64,000 nucleotides of DNA from Mucilaginibacter aquariorum (lineage in GTDB: Bacteria; Bacteroidota; Bacteroidia; Sphingobacteriales; Sphingobacteriaceae): NCBI RefSeq assembly GCF_024498135.1, contig NZ_JANHOH010000006.1, positions 1 through 64,000 on the forward strand, written 5' to 3'. A program made the translations under genes and the position numbers. Shown here in pieces: positions 50,672-59,665 of the stretch (the stretch's first letter is position 1; every line of letters starts with the position of its first letter). The notes under the pieces were generated by a model. It was not told the DNA's origin. It ran no database searches and was given only the letters and a program-made list of their open reading frames with translations.

Positions 50672-51871
50672 ATGAAAAAATCTATCTACATAATGGCTTT
50701 GGGCGCCTTTGGCATTATCACCACAGAATTTGGCGTTATTGGCATATTACCGCAATTGGTAAAAGAGTTTAATATTTCAATTGACACCGCGGGCTTGTTA
50801 CTGAGTATGTTTGCCTTAACTGTAGCTGTAGCCGGCCCCTTCACCAATATGCTTATGGCAAAGGTGAACCGTAAAACAGCTATGTGTTTGGTACTGGCCA
50901 TATTTGTGGTTTCCAATCTTATTTCGGCAGTTGCGCCTAATTTTACCGTGTTGATGGCGGCCCGTATTTTGCCCGCTTTCTTACATCCGGTGTTTTGGGC
51001 TGTATCTATGACAGCCGCTTCTAAACAGGCGGGGCCAAAGGATGCGCCTAAAGCTATAGCTATTGTAATGGCAGGCCTAAGTGTAGCCACTGTAATAGGA
51101 GTGCCGCTTACTACCTATATTGCCAATTTGTTTAGTTGGCAGGCATCATTTGTGCTGTCCGCTTTTATTAACCTGATCGCGTTTGGTGCGCTGGCTATTT
51201 ACTCGCCGTCGATGCCGGTTGATGAACAGACTGCAAACCCTAAAAATCAGCTGAAAATATTGAGCAGCACCCAATTATGGGTGAAATTTTTAATATGCGT
51301 TATAATACTTGCGGGCATGTTTGCCACCTATGGGTACCTGGCCGAATACTTGGCTAAAGTGTCACATATGAGCGGCACGCAGATCAGCGTTATGCTACTG
51401 GTATTTGGCGGCGCAGGTATACTAGGTAACTGGCTTACAGGTATTTTGCTGAGCAAAAATATTCAATTGACCAGCCGGGTGTTTTTATTATTGCTGGTAG
51501 TAATGCATATCCTGGCTTACCAGTTTGGCGGTGGCTTTCTCTCCATGGTGTTCATCCTTTCGGTTTGGGGATTGATACATACTGGTGGGTTTTTGGTAGC
51601 CAACCTTTTGGTTATTAATGGTATACACGGCCCTTCGCTTGATTTTGTGAATAGCCTGCTGCCATCCTTTTTTAATGCCGGTATTACTTTAGGAACCTTA
51701 TTAGGTGGTTTTATTATTGTTCGGTTTGGCATTCATGAGGTTATTTGGGTAACGGTGCCGCTGCTTTTATTAGCACTGGGCCTCAGCTTTATTACCGGGA
51801 CTAAGAAGCAACCGGTAGTTGAAAAAGTAGCTGAACCCGAACCGAAAACTGAAGAGTTGGTTTGTGAATAA
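50672..51871 (+). CDS. MFS exporter (DHA1 drug or sugar efflux type)
   Basis: A 399-residue permease with 12 hydrophobic helices. GVIGILPQLVKEFNISIDTA and the motif-A-like loop AKVNRKTA match the AraJ/YdhP/PbuE branch of the DHA1 family. This branch exports drugs, arabinose-like sugars or purines. The charged tail (EKVAEPEPKTEELVCE) is unusual. It follows the ArsR gene and carries its half-operator, so export of the ArsR inducer is the simplest model. The substrate is unknown. Confidence 0.85.
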   Translation: MKKSIYIMALGAFGIITTEFGVIGILPQLVKEFNISIDTAGLLLSMFALTVAVAGPFTNMLMAKVNRKTAMCLVLAIFVVSNLISAVAPNFTVLMAARILPAFLHPVFWAVSMTAASKQAGPKDAPKAIAIVMAGLSVATVIGVPLTTYIANLFSWQASFVLSAFINLIAFGALAIYSPSMPVDEQTANPKNQLKILSSTQLWVKFLICVIILAGMFATYGYLAEYLAKVSHMSGTQISVMLLVFGGAGILGNWLTGILLSKNIQLTSRVFLLLLVVMHILAYQFGGGFLSMVFILSVWGLIHTGGFLVANLLVINGIHGPSLDFVNSLLPSFFNAGITLGTLLGGFIIVRFGIHEVIWVTVPLLLLALGLSFITGTKKQPVVEKVAEPEPKTEELVCE

Positions 51872-52047
51872 TAAGAACAAAAAAACGCCCTTTTTCGACC
51901 CTTTTTCGCCTTTATTTCGGCCTGGTTTGGGCACTGGAAAGAGCGAATAGGTATATAGCTATAAACATTAAAAATATTTGATAAATAATTGAAAATTTAG
52001 GGCATGTTCCATTTTGTTTTGCATAAAAACATGTTGGATTAAAACGT

Positions 52048-52076
52048 GCGGCGTGGAGATTTCATCGCCATGCCGC
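52048..52076. repeat. GC-rich hairpin in the gap after the MFS gene
   Basis: GCGGCGTGG and CCATGCCGC pair with one wobble around an 11-nt loop. There is no T tract. The surrounding 280-nt gap (51872-52152) has no other gene; it also holds a dispersed repeat at 52107-52129. Confidence 0.4.
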
Positions 52077-52106
52077 GCATTGTAAATGCCGGACAGAGTT
52101 AAGCAC

Positions 52107-52129
52107 TCGTCACAGACGAGCGCAAGAGG
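52107..52129 (+). repeat. 23-bp direct repeat, copy 1 (contains hairpin GTC-ACA-GAC)
   Basis: Identical over 23 bp to 53053-53075 in the same orientation. The core CTCGTC-ACA-GACGAG is a perfect hairpin in this copy. It lies just beyond the 3' end of the glycine-rich gene. Confidence 0.75.
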
Positions 52130-52152
52130 AATGATTGGAATTATACCGCAAG

Positions 52153-52965
52153 CTAATCACTGCCGCAGCCGCTACAACCAGAACCTGAACACCCCGAACA
52201 GCCGCTATCGCCTCCGCTGTCATGGCCGCCATGGTGACCGCCATGATGTGAAGTGAAACCGTCCCCATTGCAGCCGCTGCCGGCAGTACCGCAGCCACTG
52301 TTACCGTTGCCATCATTATTACCCTTGCCCCTATTGGGGTTCGACTCCCATCTGTATACGCCAATAACCACAATTGCAGCAATGCCCAGCATTAATAATG
52401 GGGCCACCATACTTTCTGATGCTTGTATAAAAGTAGTGCATGCAATTAATAGCATAACCAATGTAAGGCCGTATACAGATAATCGGGGTTTCTTGATGAG
52501 CCAGTATCTGCCAATATTCACACGCTGAAAGTTGATGTCGCTAAAGCGGGTATGGTTATCCTGCCAGATATCTGCAGGTGGCTGTTCGCCGAATTTTTGG
52601 GTATAAAGTTTATGCGATGAGGTGTAAAATCCGTTAAACTTTGTTGCTTCCTGCTTGCCGCCTTTGGTTGGGTTGTGATGGATCTCGCGGTTAAGGGTGT
52701 TCTTGCAAAGTTCTGTCCAGTAGGAGCGGGTAAACGTTAAATGCAAATGCCAGGCCTGGTCAACCGGGTCTGAAGGTGTAACGCCCTGCTCCGAAATACA
52801 ACATAGAAAAATGAACTTCTTATATTCGGATATAACACGTTTGGCGTATGTTAAAGTCCAGCCATTCTCGCGTGCCAGCCTTGCTGAGAATTTAAAATCG
52901 GCCACGGGTTCATCCAGTTCAAAATCCTGAATCTTTTGCCAAAGCGTTTGTTCGATAGGTGTCAT
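52153..52965 (-). CDS. Glycine-rich GRDP-like membrane protein
   Basis: A 270-residue protein starting at ATG 52965; a TTG at 52983 is rejected. The N-terminal 150 residues resemble the GRDP domain (SDPVDQAWHLHLTFTRSYW, a WHxH-type motif, then a second SSHKLYTQKFG block). Two membrane spans follow (about 168-190 and 196-212), then a Gly/Cys/His/Ser-rich tail with HHGGHHGGH and repeated SGCSGC, which may bind metal or be disordered. In bacteria such proteins (TIGR04222-like) have no firm function. The gene is bracketed by 23-bp direct repeats. Confidence 0.65.
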   Translation of the reverse strand: MTPIEQTLWQKIQDFELDEPVADFKFSARLARENGWTLTYAKRVISEYKKFIFLCCISEQGVTPSDPVDQAWHLHLTFTRSYWTELCKNTLNREIHHNPTKGGKQEATKFNGFYTSSHKLYTQKFGEQPPADIWQDNHTRFSDINFQRVNIGRYWLIKKPRLSVYGLTLVMLLIACTTFIQASESMVAPLLMLGIAAIVVIGVYRWESNPNRGKGNNDGNGNSGCGTAGSGCNGDGFTSHHGGHHGGHDSGGDSGCSGCSGSGCSGCGSD

Positions 52966-53052
52966 CGATAAGGTATAAGTCAACTAAAGATAAGGAAAAA
53001 GCAATGACGTAGTGGGGGAAATATCCAATAAAAAAGCTTCCCCAATTGGGAT

Positions 53053-53075
53053 TCGTCACAGACGAGCGCAAGAGG
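53053..53075 (+). repeat. 23-bp direct repeat, copy 2
   Basis: Same sequence and orientation as 52107-52129. Directly upstream, AAAAAAGCTTCCCCAATTGGGA (two parts, 53033-53051) is a degenerate relative of the terminator repeat at 54003 and 54651. Confidence 0.75.
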
Positions 53076-53084
53076 GTAAACATT

Positions 53085-53876
53085 CTATTTTAATTGCAAT
53101 TCGATGCACTTGTTTTTCGTATCAAAGGAGATCCATTTTAATGAATTTTCATCAGGCAGGCAATCAGATAATGGCAAACCCTCCTTGCATTTCTTGATGG
53201 AACGTTTGCCTAATTTGATGGTCATCTGGTATTTCTCATTTTCAGTCATTACTATCCATGCTTCTGTTTCAATCTTCTGCGTACTAAACACGTTTTCGCG
53301 CTGTAGTTGCCTATCCTCAAATGGCATCAATACACCATCGCACCATATCTTACTTATTTCCGGATCGGGCGCATTTTCGAATGCTCTTGTCAAATGATAT
53401 TCAAGTTCGTAACAGAAATTCTGATTGAAGGATTGCTTAATAGTTGTTTCAAATTCCTTAAACTCATCGGCTTGTTCTTTTACAAAGGCTAAATAACTTT
53501 TATTCTTGTAAACAAACCACTCCTGCCGCAAGTCAGGATAATATTGTAGTAAATTATTGAAATTCGCAAATGACTTTTTTCGGGATAAAGCATCCATAAA
53601 TTTATTTTGCGTTGGGATATGGGTTATCTCGTCAGTAAAGTCCGCCATGATTTTAAATGCCTGGCTACTGTTCATTGCTTCAAATTCAAAGTAATCACCC
53701 GGATTGGATTTTATCTTAACAACAAGATCTTCCCAGTCATCCTCAAAACCTGAGAATTCCAGATCTTTGGGATATGACTCTATTTCGCCGGTTACTTTGT
53801 TATAAAAACACTGCATCCCCATTTCAAGTTCGCCTGCAATTTCCTTTAGCATATCATTTGTAAGAGAATCTTTCAT
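53085..53876 (-). CDS. UPF0158-family protein with C-terminal extension
   Basis: The N-terminal 160 residues match UPF0158 (LKEIAGELEMGMQCFYNKVT, ESYP, SSQAFKIMADFTDEI, RKKSFANFNNLLQYYPDLRQ, EWFVYKNKSYLAFVKEQ). The remaining 100 residues are not part of that family as I know it; they contain EISKIWCDGVLMPFEDRQL and a Lys-rich strand region. It is cytoplasmic and of unknown function. The ATG at 53876 fits the family N-terminus. Dispersed repeats flank it on both sides. Confidence 0.75.
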   Translation of the reverse strand: MKDSLTNDMLKEIAGELEMGMQCFYNKVTGEIESYPKDLEFSGFEDDWEDLVVKIKSNPGDYFEFEAMNSSQAFKIMADFTDEITHIPTQNKFMDALSRKKSFANFNNLLQYYPDLRQEWFVYKNKSYLAFVKEQADEFKEFETTIKQSFNQNFCYELEYHLTRAFENAPDPEISKIWCDGVLMPFEDRQLQRENVFSTQKIETEAWIVMTENEKYQMTIKLGKRSIKKCKEGLPLSDCLPDENSLKWISFDTKNKCIELQLK

Positions 53877-54002
53877 GTTGCAGTAAAGTATGGTTATAAA
53901 TTATTGAACAAAAATTACAAAAAAGAACAGCTTTATCAAGCTCATATGTGGGATGAAACATTAACCCAGCGCAATGACGTGGTTGAAAAACAGGTCACAA
54001 AA

Positions 54003-54062
54003 AAAAAGCCTCCCCAATCGGGAAGGCTTAATCTAAAATCGTACTTCTAAGATCTAAAATTA
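54003..54062 (-). repeat. 60-bp direct repeat, copy 1 (terminator of the 181-residue gene)
   Basis: Matches 54651-54710 at 56 of 60 positions, same orientation. Three of the four differences lie in the hairpin loop. It contains a terminator (AAGCCTTCCC with GGGGAGGCTT on the minus strand, plus a T tract) and the last codons of the 181-residue gene (NFRS and stop). Confidence 0.85.
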
Positions 54063-54592
54063 TTTTTCACTAATCTTTTTGCTCTAAAATAATTGTATAA
54101 CCCTGAAAAAGGGAGAGGGCCATCTCCTCTACCCAGGCTTGATATATTAAAGTATATATCGTTATCATTAAACACGCAAGTAATTAGTAGGCTAAGACCG
54201 ATAAATCTTGGTTCACGATAATAGGTTACAAGATTATCTCCTTCTACGGTTTTATTTAGCCGTTTAAATTTTCGAGTTATTACTGCATGCAGCTCCACTT
54301 TATTGTTAGCAGCATATCCGCCTTTAACTTTGACTAATACATTTGAAAAATAAATATTTGTAAAAAGCCAAAAGGCAATTATGGTTAATATTACAGATGT
54401 AAAGAACAAGGAAGTATTTTGCGATAAGTTATCCGTTGCGTTTTTTGAAAAAATGTAACCTATAAAAAGGGTAATCCCAGCAGCAAACAACGAAAAAAAA
54501 TAATCAAAGATATAACTAAAAGTAACCTTGTATGTAAGCCTTTGTCTACGGATACTTTTAACAATATTAAGTGGATAGAGAGTAGTATTCAC
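54047..54592 (-). CDS. Two-span hypothetical membrane protein in a repeat-bounded cassette
   Basis: A 181-residue protein beginning at GTG 54592 (MNTTLYPLNIVKSIRRQRLT). Two hydrophobic spans lie at about 30-48 and 63-82, followed by a polar C-terminal domain (VTYYREPRFIGLSLLITCVF). I do not recognise it. Its last residues, NFRS, are encoded by a 60-bp repeat that also forms the 3' flank of aconitase, so the gene's end was built by the duplication. It is AT-richer than its neighbours, which suggests transfer. Confidence 0.6.
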   Translation of the reverse strand: MNTTLYPLNIVKSIRRQRLTYKVTFSYIFDYFFSLFAAGITLFIGYIFSKNATDNLSQNTSLFFTSVILTIIAFWLFTNIYFSNVLVKVKGGYAANNKVELHAVITRKFKRLNKTVEGDNLVTYYREPRFIGLSLLITCVFNDNDIYFNISSLGRGDGPLPFSGLYNYFRAKRLVKNNFRS

Positions 54593-54650
54593 TATTATAA
54601 GATAATCAATTAACGATCAAAGGTATAAAGATGCATGAAAGTTTCCACAA

Positions 54651-54710
54651 AAAAAGCCTCCCCGTTTGGGAAGGCTTAATCTAAAATCGTACTCCTAAGA
54701 TCTAAAATTA
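54651..54710 (-). repeat. 60-bp direct repeat, copy 2 (aconitase terminator)
   Basis: Probably the ancestral copy, because it contains the aconitase stop codon (54708-54710) and its terminator hairpin with a T tract on the minus strand (54649-54677). Confidence 0.85.
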
Positions 54711-56975
54711 AGAGATCATTTGCCTGCGGATGATGTTTAACGCGCCGCCTGCTTTAAACCACTCTATCTGCTGTGCATTATAGGTGTGGTTTACCGGGAA
54801 CGACTCTGTTGTACCATCTATATGATGTAGCACTACGGTTAACTGTTTGCCGGGGGCAAAGGTTGTTAAACCGGTAATGTCAATGATATCGTCCTCTTGT
54901 ATTTTCTCGTAATCGTTTGTATCTGCAAAGGTGATACCCAGCATACCTTGTTTCTTAAGGTTGGTTTCGTGGATACGGGCAAATGATTTTACCAATATGG
55001 CACGTACACCTAAGTGGCGGGGCTCCATAGCCGCGTGCTCACGTGATGAACCTTCGCCGTAGTTTTCGTCGCCAACAACAATAGAACCAATGCCATGCGC
55101 TTTGTAATCGCGCTGAGTGGCAGGTACTGGTCCGTATTCGCCTGTCAGTTCGTTTTTAACGCTATCTGCAGTGTTATTAAAGTAGTTGATAGCACCTATC
55201 AGCATATTGTTTGATATGTTGTCCAGGTGGCCACGGAACTTCAACCATGGGCCTGCCATAGAAATATGGTCGGTAGTACATTTACCACGGGCTTTTATCA
55301 ATAATTTTAAGCCGGTAATATCAGTGCCTTCCCAAGGGGTAAATGGCTCTAATAACTGTAAACGTGATGATCTTGGATCAACTATTACCTCTACCTGGCT
55401 ACCATCTTCGGCAGGTGCCTGGTAACCGGCATCTTCAACAGCATAGCCTTTAATCGGCATCTCAATACCTTGTGGCTCGTCAAATTTAACCAGCTCGCCG
55501 TTTTTGTTTATTAAGCTATCGGTAAGCGGGTTAAAGGTAAGGTCGCCGGCAATAGCAAACGCTGTAACTATCTCCGGAGAGGCCACAAAAGCGTGCGTAT
55601 TAGGGTTACCATCCTGGCGTTTAGCAAAGTTACGGTTAAACGATGTGATGATAGAGTTTTTGCGTGTAGGGTCGTCTGTATGACGTGCCCACTGGCCAAT
55701 ACATGGGCCGCAAGCATTAGCTAAAACTACGCCGCCCATGCTCTCGAAAGTACCTAAGTAACCATCGCGCTCAACGGTGTAACGCACCAACTCCGAACCC
55801 GGTGTAATGGTGAACTCTGCCCTGGTAACTAAATTTTTATCGATAGCCTGTTGTGCGATAGATGCAGAACGGGTGATATCTTCGTATGATGAGTTGGTAC
55901 AAGAACCAATCAACCCAACCTCTAAAATTGCAGGCCAGTTGTTTTCTTTAACCGCTTGCGCGAATTTAGAGATAGGCCATGCCAGATCAGGAGTGAACGG
56001 ACCGTTAACGTGTGGCTCAAGCTCAGATAAGTTGATCTCGATAACCTGGTCAAAGTATCGCTCAGGGTTAGCGTAAACCTCGTCATCGCCGGTTAGGTGT
56101 TGTGCAACAGCGTTAGCCAGTTCAGCAACTTCGGCACGTTGCGTGCCATTTAGGTAAGCGGCAATTTTTTCGTCGTAACCAAAAATAGAAGTGGTTGCGC
56201 CAATTTCGGCACCCATGTTACATATGGTACCTTTACCTGTAGCAGAAAGGGAACGAGCACCTTCGCCAAAATATTCAACAATAGCACCGGTACCACCTTT
56301 TACGGTTAGGATACCTGCTACTTTCAAAATAACGTCTTTAGCTGATGTCCAACCAGAAAGTTTACCGGTTAATTTAACACCAATTAGTTTAGGGAATTTT
56401 AGCTCCCAAGGCAAACCTGCCATAACATCACAGGCATCGGCACCACCAACACCAATGGCAACCATACCCAAACCACCTGCATTAGGTGTGTGCGAATCGG
56501 TACCTATCATCATACCACCCGGGAACGCGTAGTTCTCTAAAACAACCTGGTGAATGATACCAGCACCGGCTTTCCAGAAACCGATACCATATTTATCAGA
56601 TACAGATGAAAGGAAATCATAAACTTCGCGGTTAATATCAACCGCAGTATTTAAATCGGCAACAGCGCCAACTTTAGCCTGTATTAAGTGATCGCAATGT
56701 ACGGTTGATGGTACCGCAACCTGCGGGCGACCAGCCTGCATAAACTGCAATAACGCCATTTGCGCGGTAGCATCTTGCATGGCCACGCGGTCTGGTGCAA
56801 AATCAACGTAGTCGGTACCGCGTTCAAAAGCTCTTTTAGCATCACCTTCGGATAGGTGGGCGTATAATATTTTTTCAGTTAAAGTAAGATGTTTACCGGT
56901 CGCTTTACGGGCAGCATCCACACGGGTGCTGTAACGATCGTAAACCTTTTTGATCATATCTAAATCAAAAGCCAT
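54708..56975 (-). CDS. acnA: Aconitate hydratase (mitochondrial-type)
   Basis: Isomerises citrate to isocitrate in the TCA cycle. The 755-residue protein has the domain order and length of mitochondrial-type aconitases. Cluster ligands are the Cys in GLIGSCTNSSYEDITR and the pair in ANACGPCIGQW. Substrate-binding motifs include TVHCDHLIQAKVG, GTDSHTPNAGGLGMVAIGVG and YGEGSSREHAAMEPRHLG. All expected residues are present. The gene symbol follows the family; Bacteroidota often name it acn. Confidence 0.95.
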   Translation of the reverse strand: MAFDLDMIKKVYDRYSTRVDAARKATGKHLTLTEKILYAHLSEGDAKRAFERGTDYVDFAPDRVAMQDATAQMALLQFMQAGRPQVAVPSTVHCDHLIQAKVGAVADLNTAVDINREVYDFLSSVSDKYGIGFWKAGAGIIHQVVLENYAFPGGMMIGTDSHTPNAGGLGMVAIGVGGADACDVMAGLPWELKFPKLIGVKLTGKLSGWTSAKDVILKVAGILTVKGGTGAIVEYFGEGARSLSATGKGTICNMGAEIGATTSIFGYDEKIAAYLNGTQRAEVAELANAVAQHLTGDDEVYANPERYFDQVIEINLSELEPHVNGPFTPDLAWPISKFAQAVKENNWPAILEVGLIGSCTNSSYEDITRSASIAQQAIDKNLVTRAEFTITPGSELVRYTVERDGYLGTFESMGGVVLANACGPCIGQWARHTDDPTRKNSIITSFNRNFAKRQDGNPNTHAFVASPEIVTAFAIAGDLTFNPLTDSLINKNGELVKFDEPQGIEMPIKGYAVEDAGYQAPAEDGSQVEVIVDPRSSRLQLLEPFTPWEGTDITGLKLLIKARGKCTTDHISMAGPWLKFRGHLDNISNNMLIGAINYFNNTADSVKNELTGEYGPVPATQRDYKAHGIGSIVVGDENYGEGSSREHAAMEPRHLGVRAILVKSFARIHETNLKKQGMLGITFADTNDYEKIQEDDIIDITGLTTFAPGKQLTVVLHHIDGTTESFPVNHTYNAQQIEWFKAGGALNIIRRQMIS

Positions 56976-57154
56976 AATGTTTGATTTTTAGTGTAGTAAA
57001 AGATGTTTAAGCCCTGTTTAGGGCTATGCGGCGAATTTACAAAATATAAACTTTATTCACAGTCAGTGCTTTGTACAATTGCTATTTGGATATATTCTAA
57101 ATAACGCATTCGGAGTTGGCAGTTCTGAGTTTGCAGTTTGCATCGAGAAATTTG

Positions 57155-57196
57155 CCAACTGCCAACTGCCAACTGCCAACTGCCAACTGCCAACTG
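57155..57196. repeat. Six tandem copies of CCAACTG
   Basis: Six perfect heptamers in a row (57155-57196), ending 2 nt from the stop codon of the sugar dehydrogenase. Just upstream (57115-57150), TTGGCAGT and TTTGCAGTTTGC look like decayed inverted versions. A 7-bp unit is not a multiple of 3, and copy number may vary. Confidence 0.85.
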
Positions 57197-57198
57197 TT

Positions 57199-58314
57199 CT
57201 ACTTCCCACTCACTTCAATCACCTTATCGCTACTCCCATTACTGGTAACAATATAAACCTTTCCATCTGGCGATATAGCCACATCGCGCATACGGCCATA
57301 TTTACTTTTATAAAAGGTATTTACATTTTCTACACCGGTACCGGCACTGTTCAGTTTTATTTGCAGCAATTCAGAATCTTTAAGCACCGCTAATAGTAAC
57401 GAGCCTTTCCATTGAGGGATGGCATCCTTGTTATAATAGTCGAGACCGGATGGGGCAATAGTGGGCGACCAGGCCTGTATAGGTTCAGCTACATTGTTTG
57501 CTGAGCAAAAGGTTTTCTCGTCGGATGCATTGCAAAATCCCTCTACATTGGGCCAGCCAAAGTTGCGGTCTTTTTGTATAATGTTGATCTCGTCATCGGT
57601 AGTGTTGCCATGCTCTGAACTGTACAAGCGATCGCCAACAAATACCAGGCCCTGTGGGTTACGGTGCCCAAAACTCCAAAGCGGGCTGCCTGCTATAGGG
57701 TTGTCGCCGGGGATGCTTCCATCCAGGTTTATACGCTGAATTTTACCGGCGGGGTTTGTTTTATCCTGCGCCCTTGTGTTTACCGAAGCATCGCCGCTGG
57801 TGATGAAAAGCTTTTTATCGGGCGAGATAGCCAAACGTGTGCCGTTATGAATATTTGATGCCGGGATGTTATCAAGCAAAACTACAGGATTGATCAGGGT
57901 GCCTCCGCTGTAAGTAAATTTTACTATTTTTTTAGTGTAGGTACCGCTCTTTTCATAATTGTAGGCCACAAAAACTTCGGGTGTGGTAGCAAAATCCGGG
58001 TGAAGAACCATGCCGAGCAAGCCACCTTCGCCACGCGAAACTACCTCGCTTATGGTTTTTATTGGGGTAATGGCCCCGGTAGCCGGATCAATGCTGCTTA
58101 TTTTACCGCCGCGCTCGGTTATCCATAACTGGTTGTTTGGTCCCCACAATACTTCCCATGGATAGGTGAGTTTATCGGTTACTACTTTATCGGTAAGGTC
58201 GGCAGTATTGCCGGGGTTATTAGGGTTGTTGGGGTTGTTTGAAGACGAACTTTTTTTACAGGTACTCAATAATAAAAGACCCGCTATAGCTGCCAATGTT
58301 ATGCATGTTTTCAT
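57199..58314 (-). CDS. PQQ-dependent aldose sugar dehydrogenase-like lipoprotein
   Basis: A soluble-type quinoprotein glucose dehydrogenase fold (six-bladed propeller) of 371 residues. The signal MKTCITLAAIAGLLLLSTC ends in a lipobox Cys, followed by a low-complexity Asn/Pro linker (repeated NNPNNPG). Family motifs include WEVLWGPNNQLWITERGGKI, EGGLLGMVLHPDF, SFGHRNPQGLVF, YSSEHGNTTDDEINII and FGWPNVEGFCNASDEKTFC. It oxidises sugars at the cell envelope if PQQ is available; whether this host makes PQQ cannot be seen here. Confidence 0.88.
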   Translation of the reverse strand: MKTCITLAAIAGLLLLSTCKKSSSSNNPNNPNNPGNTADLTDKVVTDKLTYPWEVLWGPNNQLWITERGGKISSIDPATGAITPIKTISEVVSRGEGGLLGMVLHPDFATTPEVFVAYNYEKSGTYTKKIVKFTYSGGTLINPVVLLDNIPASNIHNGTRLAISPDKKLFITSGDASVNTRAQDKTNPAGKIQRINLDGSIPGDNPIAGSPLWSFGHRNPQGLVFVGDRLYSSEHGNTTDDEINIIQKDRNFGWPNVEGFCNASDEKTFCSANNVAEPIQAWSPTIAPSGLDYYNKDAIPQWKGSLLLAVLKDSELLQIKLNSAGTGVENVNTFYKSKYGRMRDVAISPDGKVYIVTSNGSSDKVIEVSGK

Positions 58315-58399
58315 ATCCTTATTATTAGTGGGATAATAATTAATAACATGAATATCAGGGAATTGTTGTATTGCCAGTCCCTTAAAAGGGCCGGTAAAT

Positions 58400-58921
58400 C
58401 TATTTGTAACCCTCTTTTATCCAATCGCTTTTGTCGATGGCATTTGTATCTACTGAAGTTTCCAATTTAAAAAAAGGAGTTATTGGCCGTTTAAGTACAA
58501 TTTTATAATCGCCGGGTTCTGTACCACCACCACCAGCCCCCAGGTCTATATAGCGACTAACTATTTTTACCTCCGGGTTGTTCTTTTGATAATATAATGT
58601 ACCCCTATCAACCCATACCGCCAAAATCTTTGTTAAGGTAATAAACCCAAAAATCAAAATAGATAAAGACATTATGCAGACGGTATAAAAGGTTGTGCCA
58701 ATCCGATTCTTTTTTTGAGGCGAATAAAGTTGGTGGACAGAGGTAATTGTGACAGTAATAACGGTAACTGCAAATAATGTAAAGTAATAAGGAATAATAA
58801 AGCTGTGGAAAGTAAAATATATGGGAATGAATTGGCCGACAGTAAAGCAAAATACGCACAATAGCATCACCAATAGGATGATCTTAAAAAATATCTGCGA
58901 TTTTGGAAGGTGTTGGCTCAT
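58400..58921 (-). CDS. Hypothetical membrane protein (173 aa)
   Basis: A 173-residue protein with three or four spans (about 10-32, 37-58, 73-98) and a polar C-terminal part of about 70 residues (VDRGTLYYQKNNPEVKIVSR, DLGAGGGGTEPGDYKIVLKR). I do not recognise the family. The PxxDYKIVLKRP-like end resembles other Bacteroidota proteins of unknown function encoded in pairs. It is single copy here, between the dehydrogenase and deacetylase genes. Confidence 0.6.
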   Translation of the reverse strand: MSQHLPKSQIFFKIILLVMLLCVFCFTVGQFIPIYFTFHSFIIPYYFTLFAVTVITVTITSVHQLYSPQKKNRIGTTFYTVCIMSLSILIFGFITLTKILAVWVDRGTLYYQKNNPEVKIVSRYIDLGAGGGGTEPGDYKIVLKRPITPFFKLETSVDTNAIDKSDWIKEGYK

Positions 58922-58957
58922 GACATCAAAAATGGGAAAACTTTAAGAGATATTAAG

Positions 58958-59578
58958 TTACCCCAAACTTTTAAACTCATACCCCTCCTTACTCCAGTAC
59001 TCCATTGCCAAAGGCAATGCGTATTCCAGCTTATGAAATGCTTTTACACTATCGTGGAATAATACTATGGAGCCATCCTGCGCATTCTTTAATACGTTCT
59101 TTAAAGCCTCTTCGGGCTTAAGGCTCAAGTCAAAATCTCCGCTTAGTACATCCCACATAATTATTTTAAGGTCGGGACGGGCATTTTTTAGTAGTTTTAT
59201 CTGTTCCCTTTTAATGCGCCCATACGGCGGGCGAAACAGGGGGGTGTCCAATATTTTGTCAGCCTGTAAAAAATTTTCCAGGTAGGTTTGGCTGTCGGTT
59301 GCCCAGCCTTTAAGGTGATTAAAAGTATGGTTGCCAATAGCGTGGCCGTCTTTTTTTACTTGTTCAAATACATCGGGGTGCTTGCTTACGTTATCGCCAA
59401 TGCAAAAAAATGTGGCCTTTGCGTTGTGCTGTTTTAAAATATTTAACACAAACGGTGTAACAATGGGTATAGGGCCGTCGTCAAAAGTCAAATAAATGCA
59501 ACGGGCACCTGGTTTAGCATCCCAAATTAATTCGGGGTATAATTTTTTAAGCAACCAGGGGGTTTTTACCAGGTACAT
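58958..59578 (-). CDS. Polysaccharide deacetylase (NodB domain, CE4)
   Basis: A 206-residue catalytic NodB domain with no signal peptide. The five motifs are present: TFDDGP (catalytic and metal Asp), HTFNH (metal His pair), RPPYGR, WDVLSGDFD, and VLFHDS (catalytic His). It should remove N-acetyl groups from peptidoglycan or another polysaccharide. The absent signal peptide is unusual for a cell-wall enzyme, but is common in short Bacteroidota members. It is divergent from the TolC gene. Confidence 0.9.
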   Translation of the reverse strand: MYLVKTPWLLKKLYPELIWDAKPGARCIYLTFDDGPIPIVTPFVLNILKQHNAKATFFCIGDNVSKHPDVFEQVKKDGHAIGNHTFNHLKGWATDSQTYLENFLQADKILDTPLFRPPYGRIKREQIKLLKNARPDLKIIMWDVLSGDFDLSLKPEEALKNVLKNAQDGSIVLFHDSVKAFHKLEYALPLAMEYWSKEGYEFKSLG

Positions 59579-59621
59579 TTAATAAACTTATAAAGGTTTT
59601 ACCATTAACACAAAATAGAGC

Positions 59622-59652
59622 TTGCAAAGTAATTACCAGTTACTTACAATTG
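59622..59652 (+). promoter_or_regulatory. Promoter of the tolC-hlyD pair
   Basis: TTG at 59622-59624, a 20-nt spacer, then TACAATTG at 59645-59652. It differs from TAnnTTTG at one position. The ATG follows 13 nt later. Confidence 0.5.
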
Positions 59653-59665
59653 TATACATTTTATT

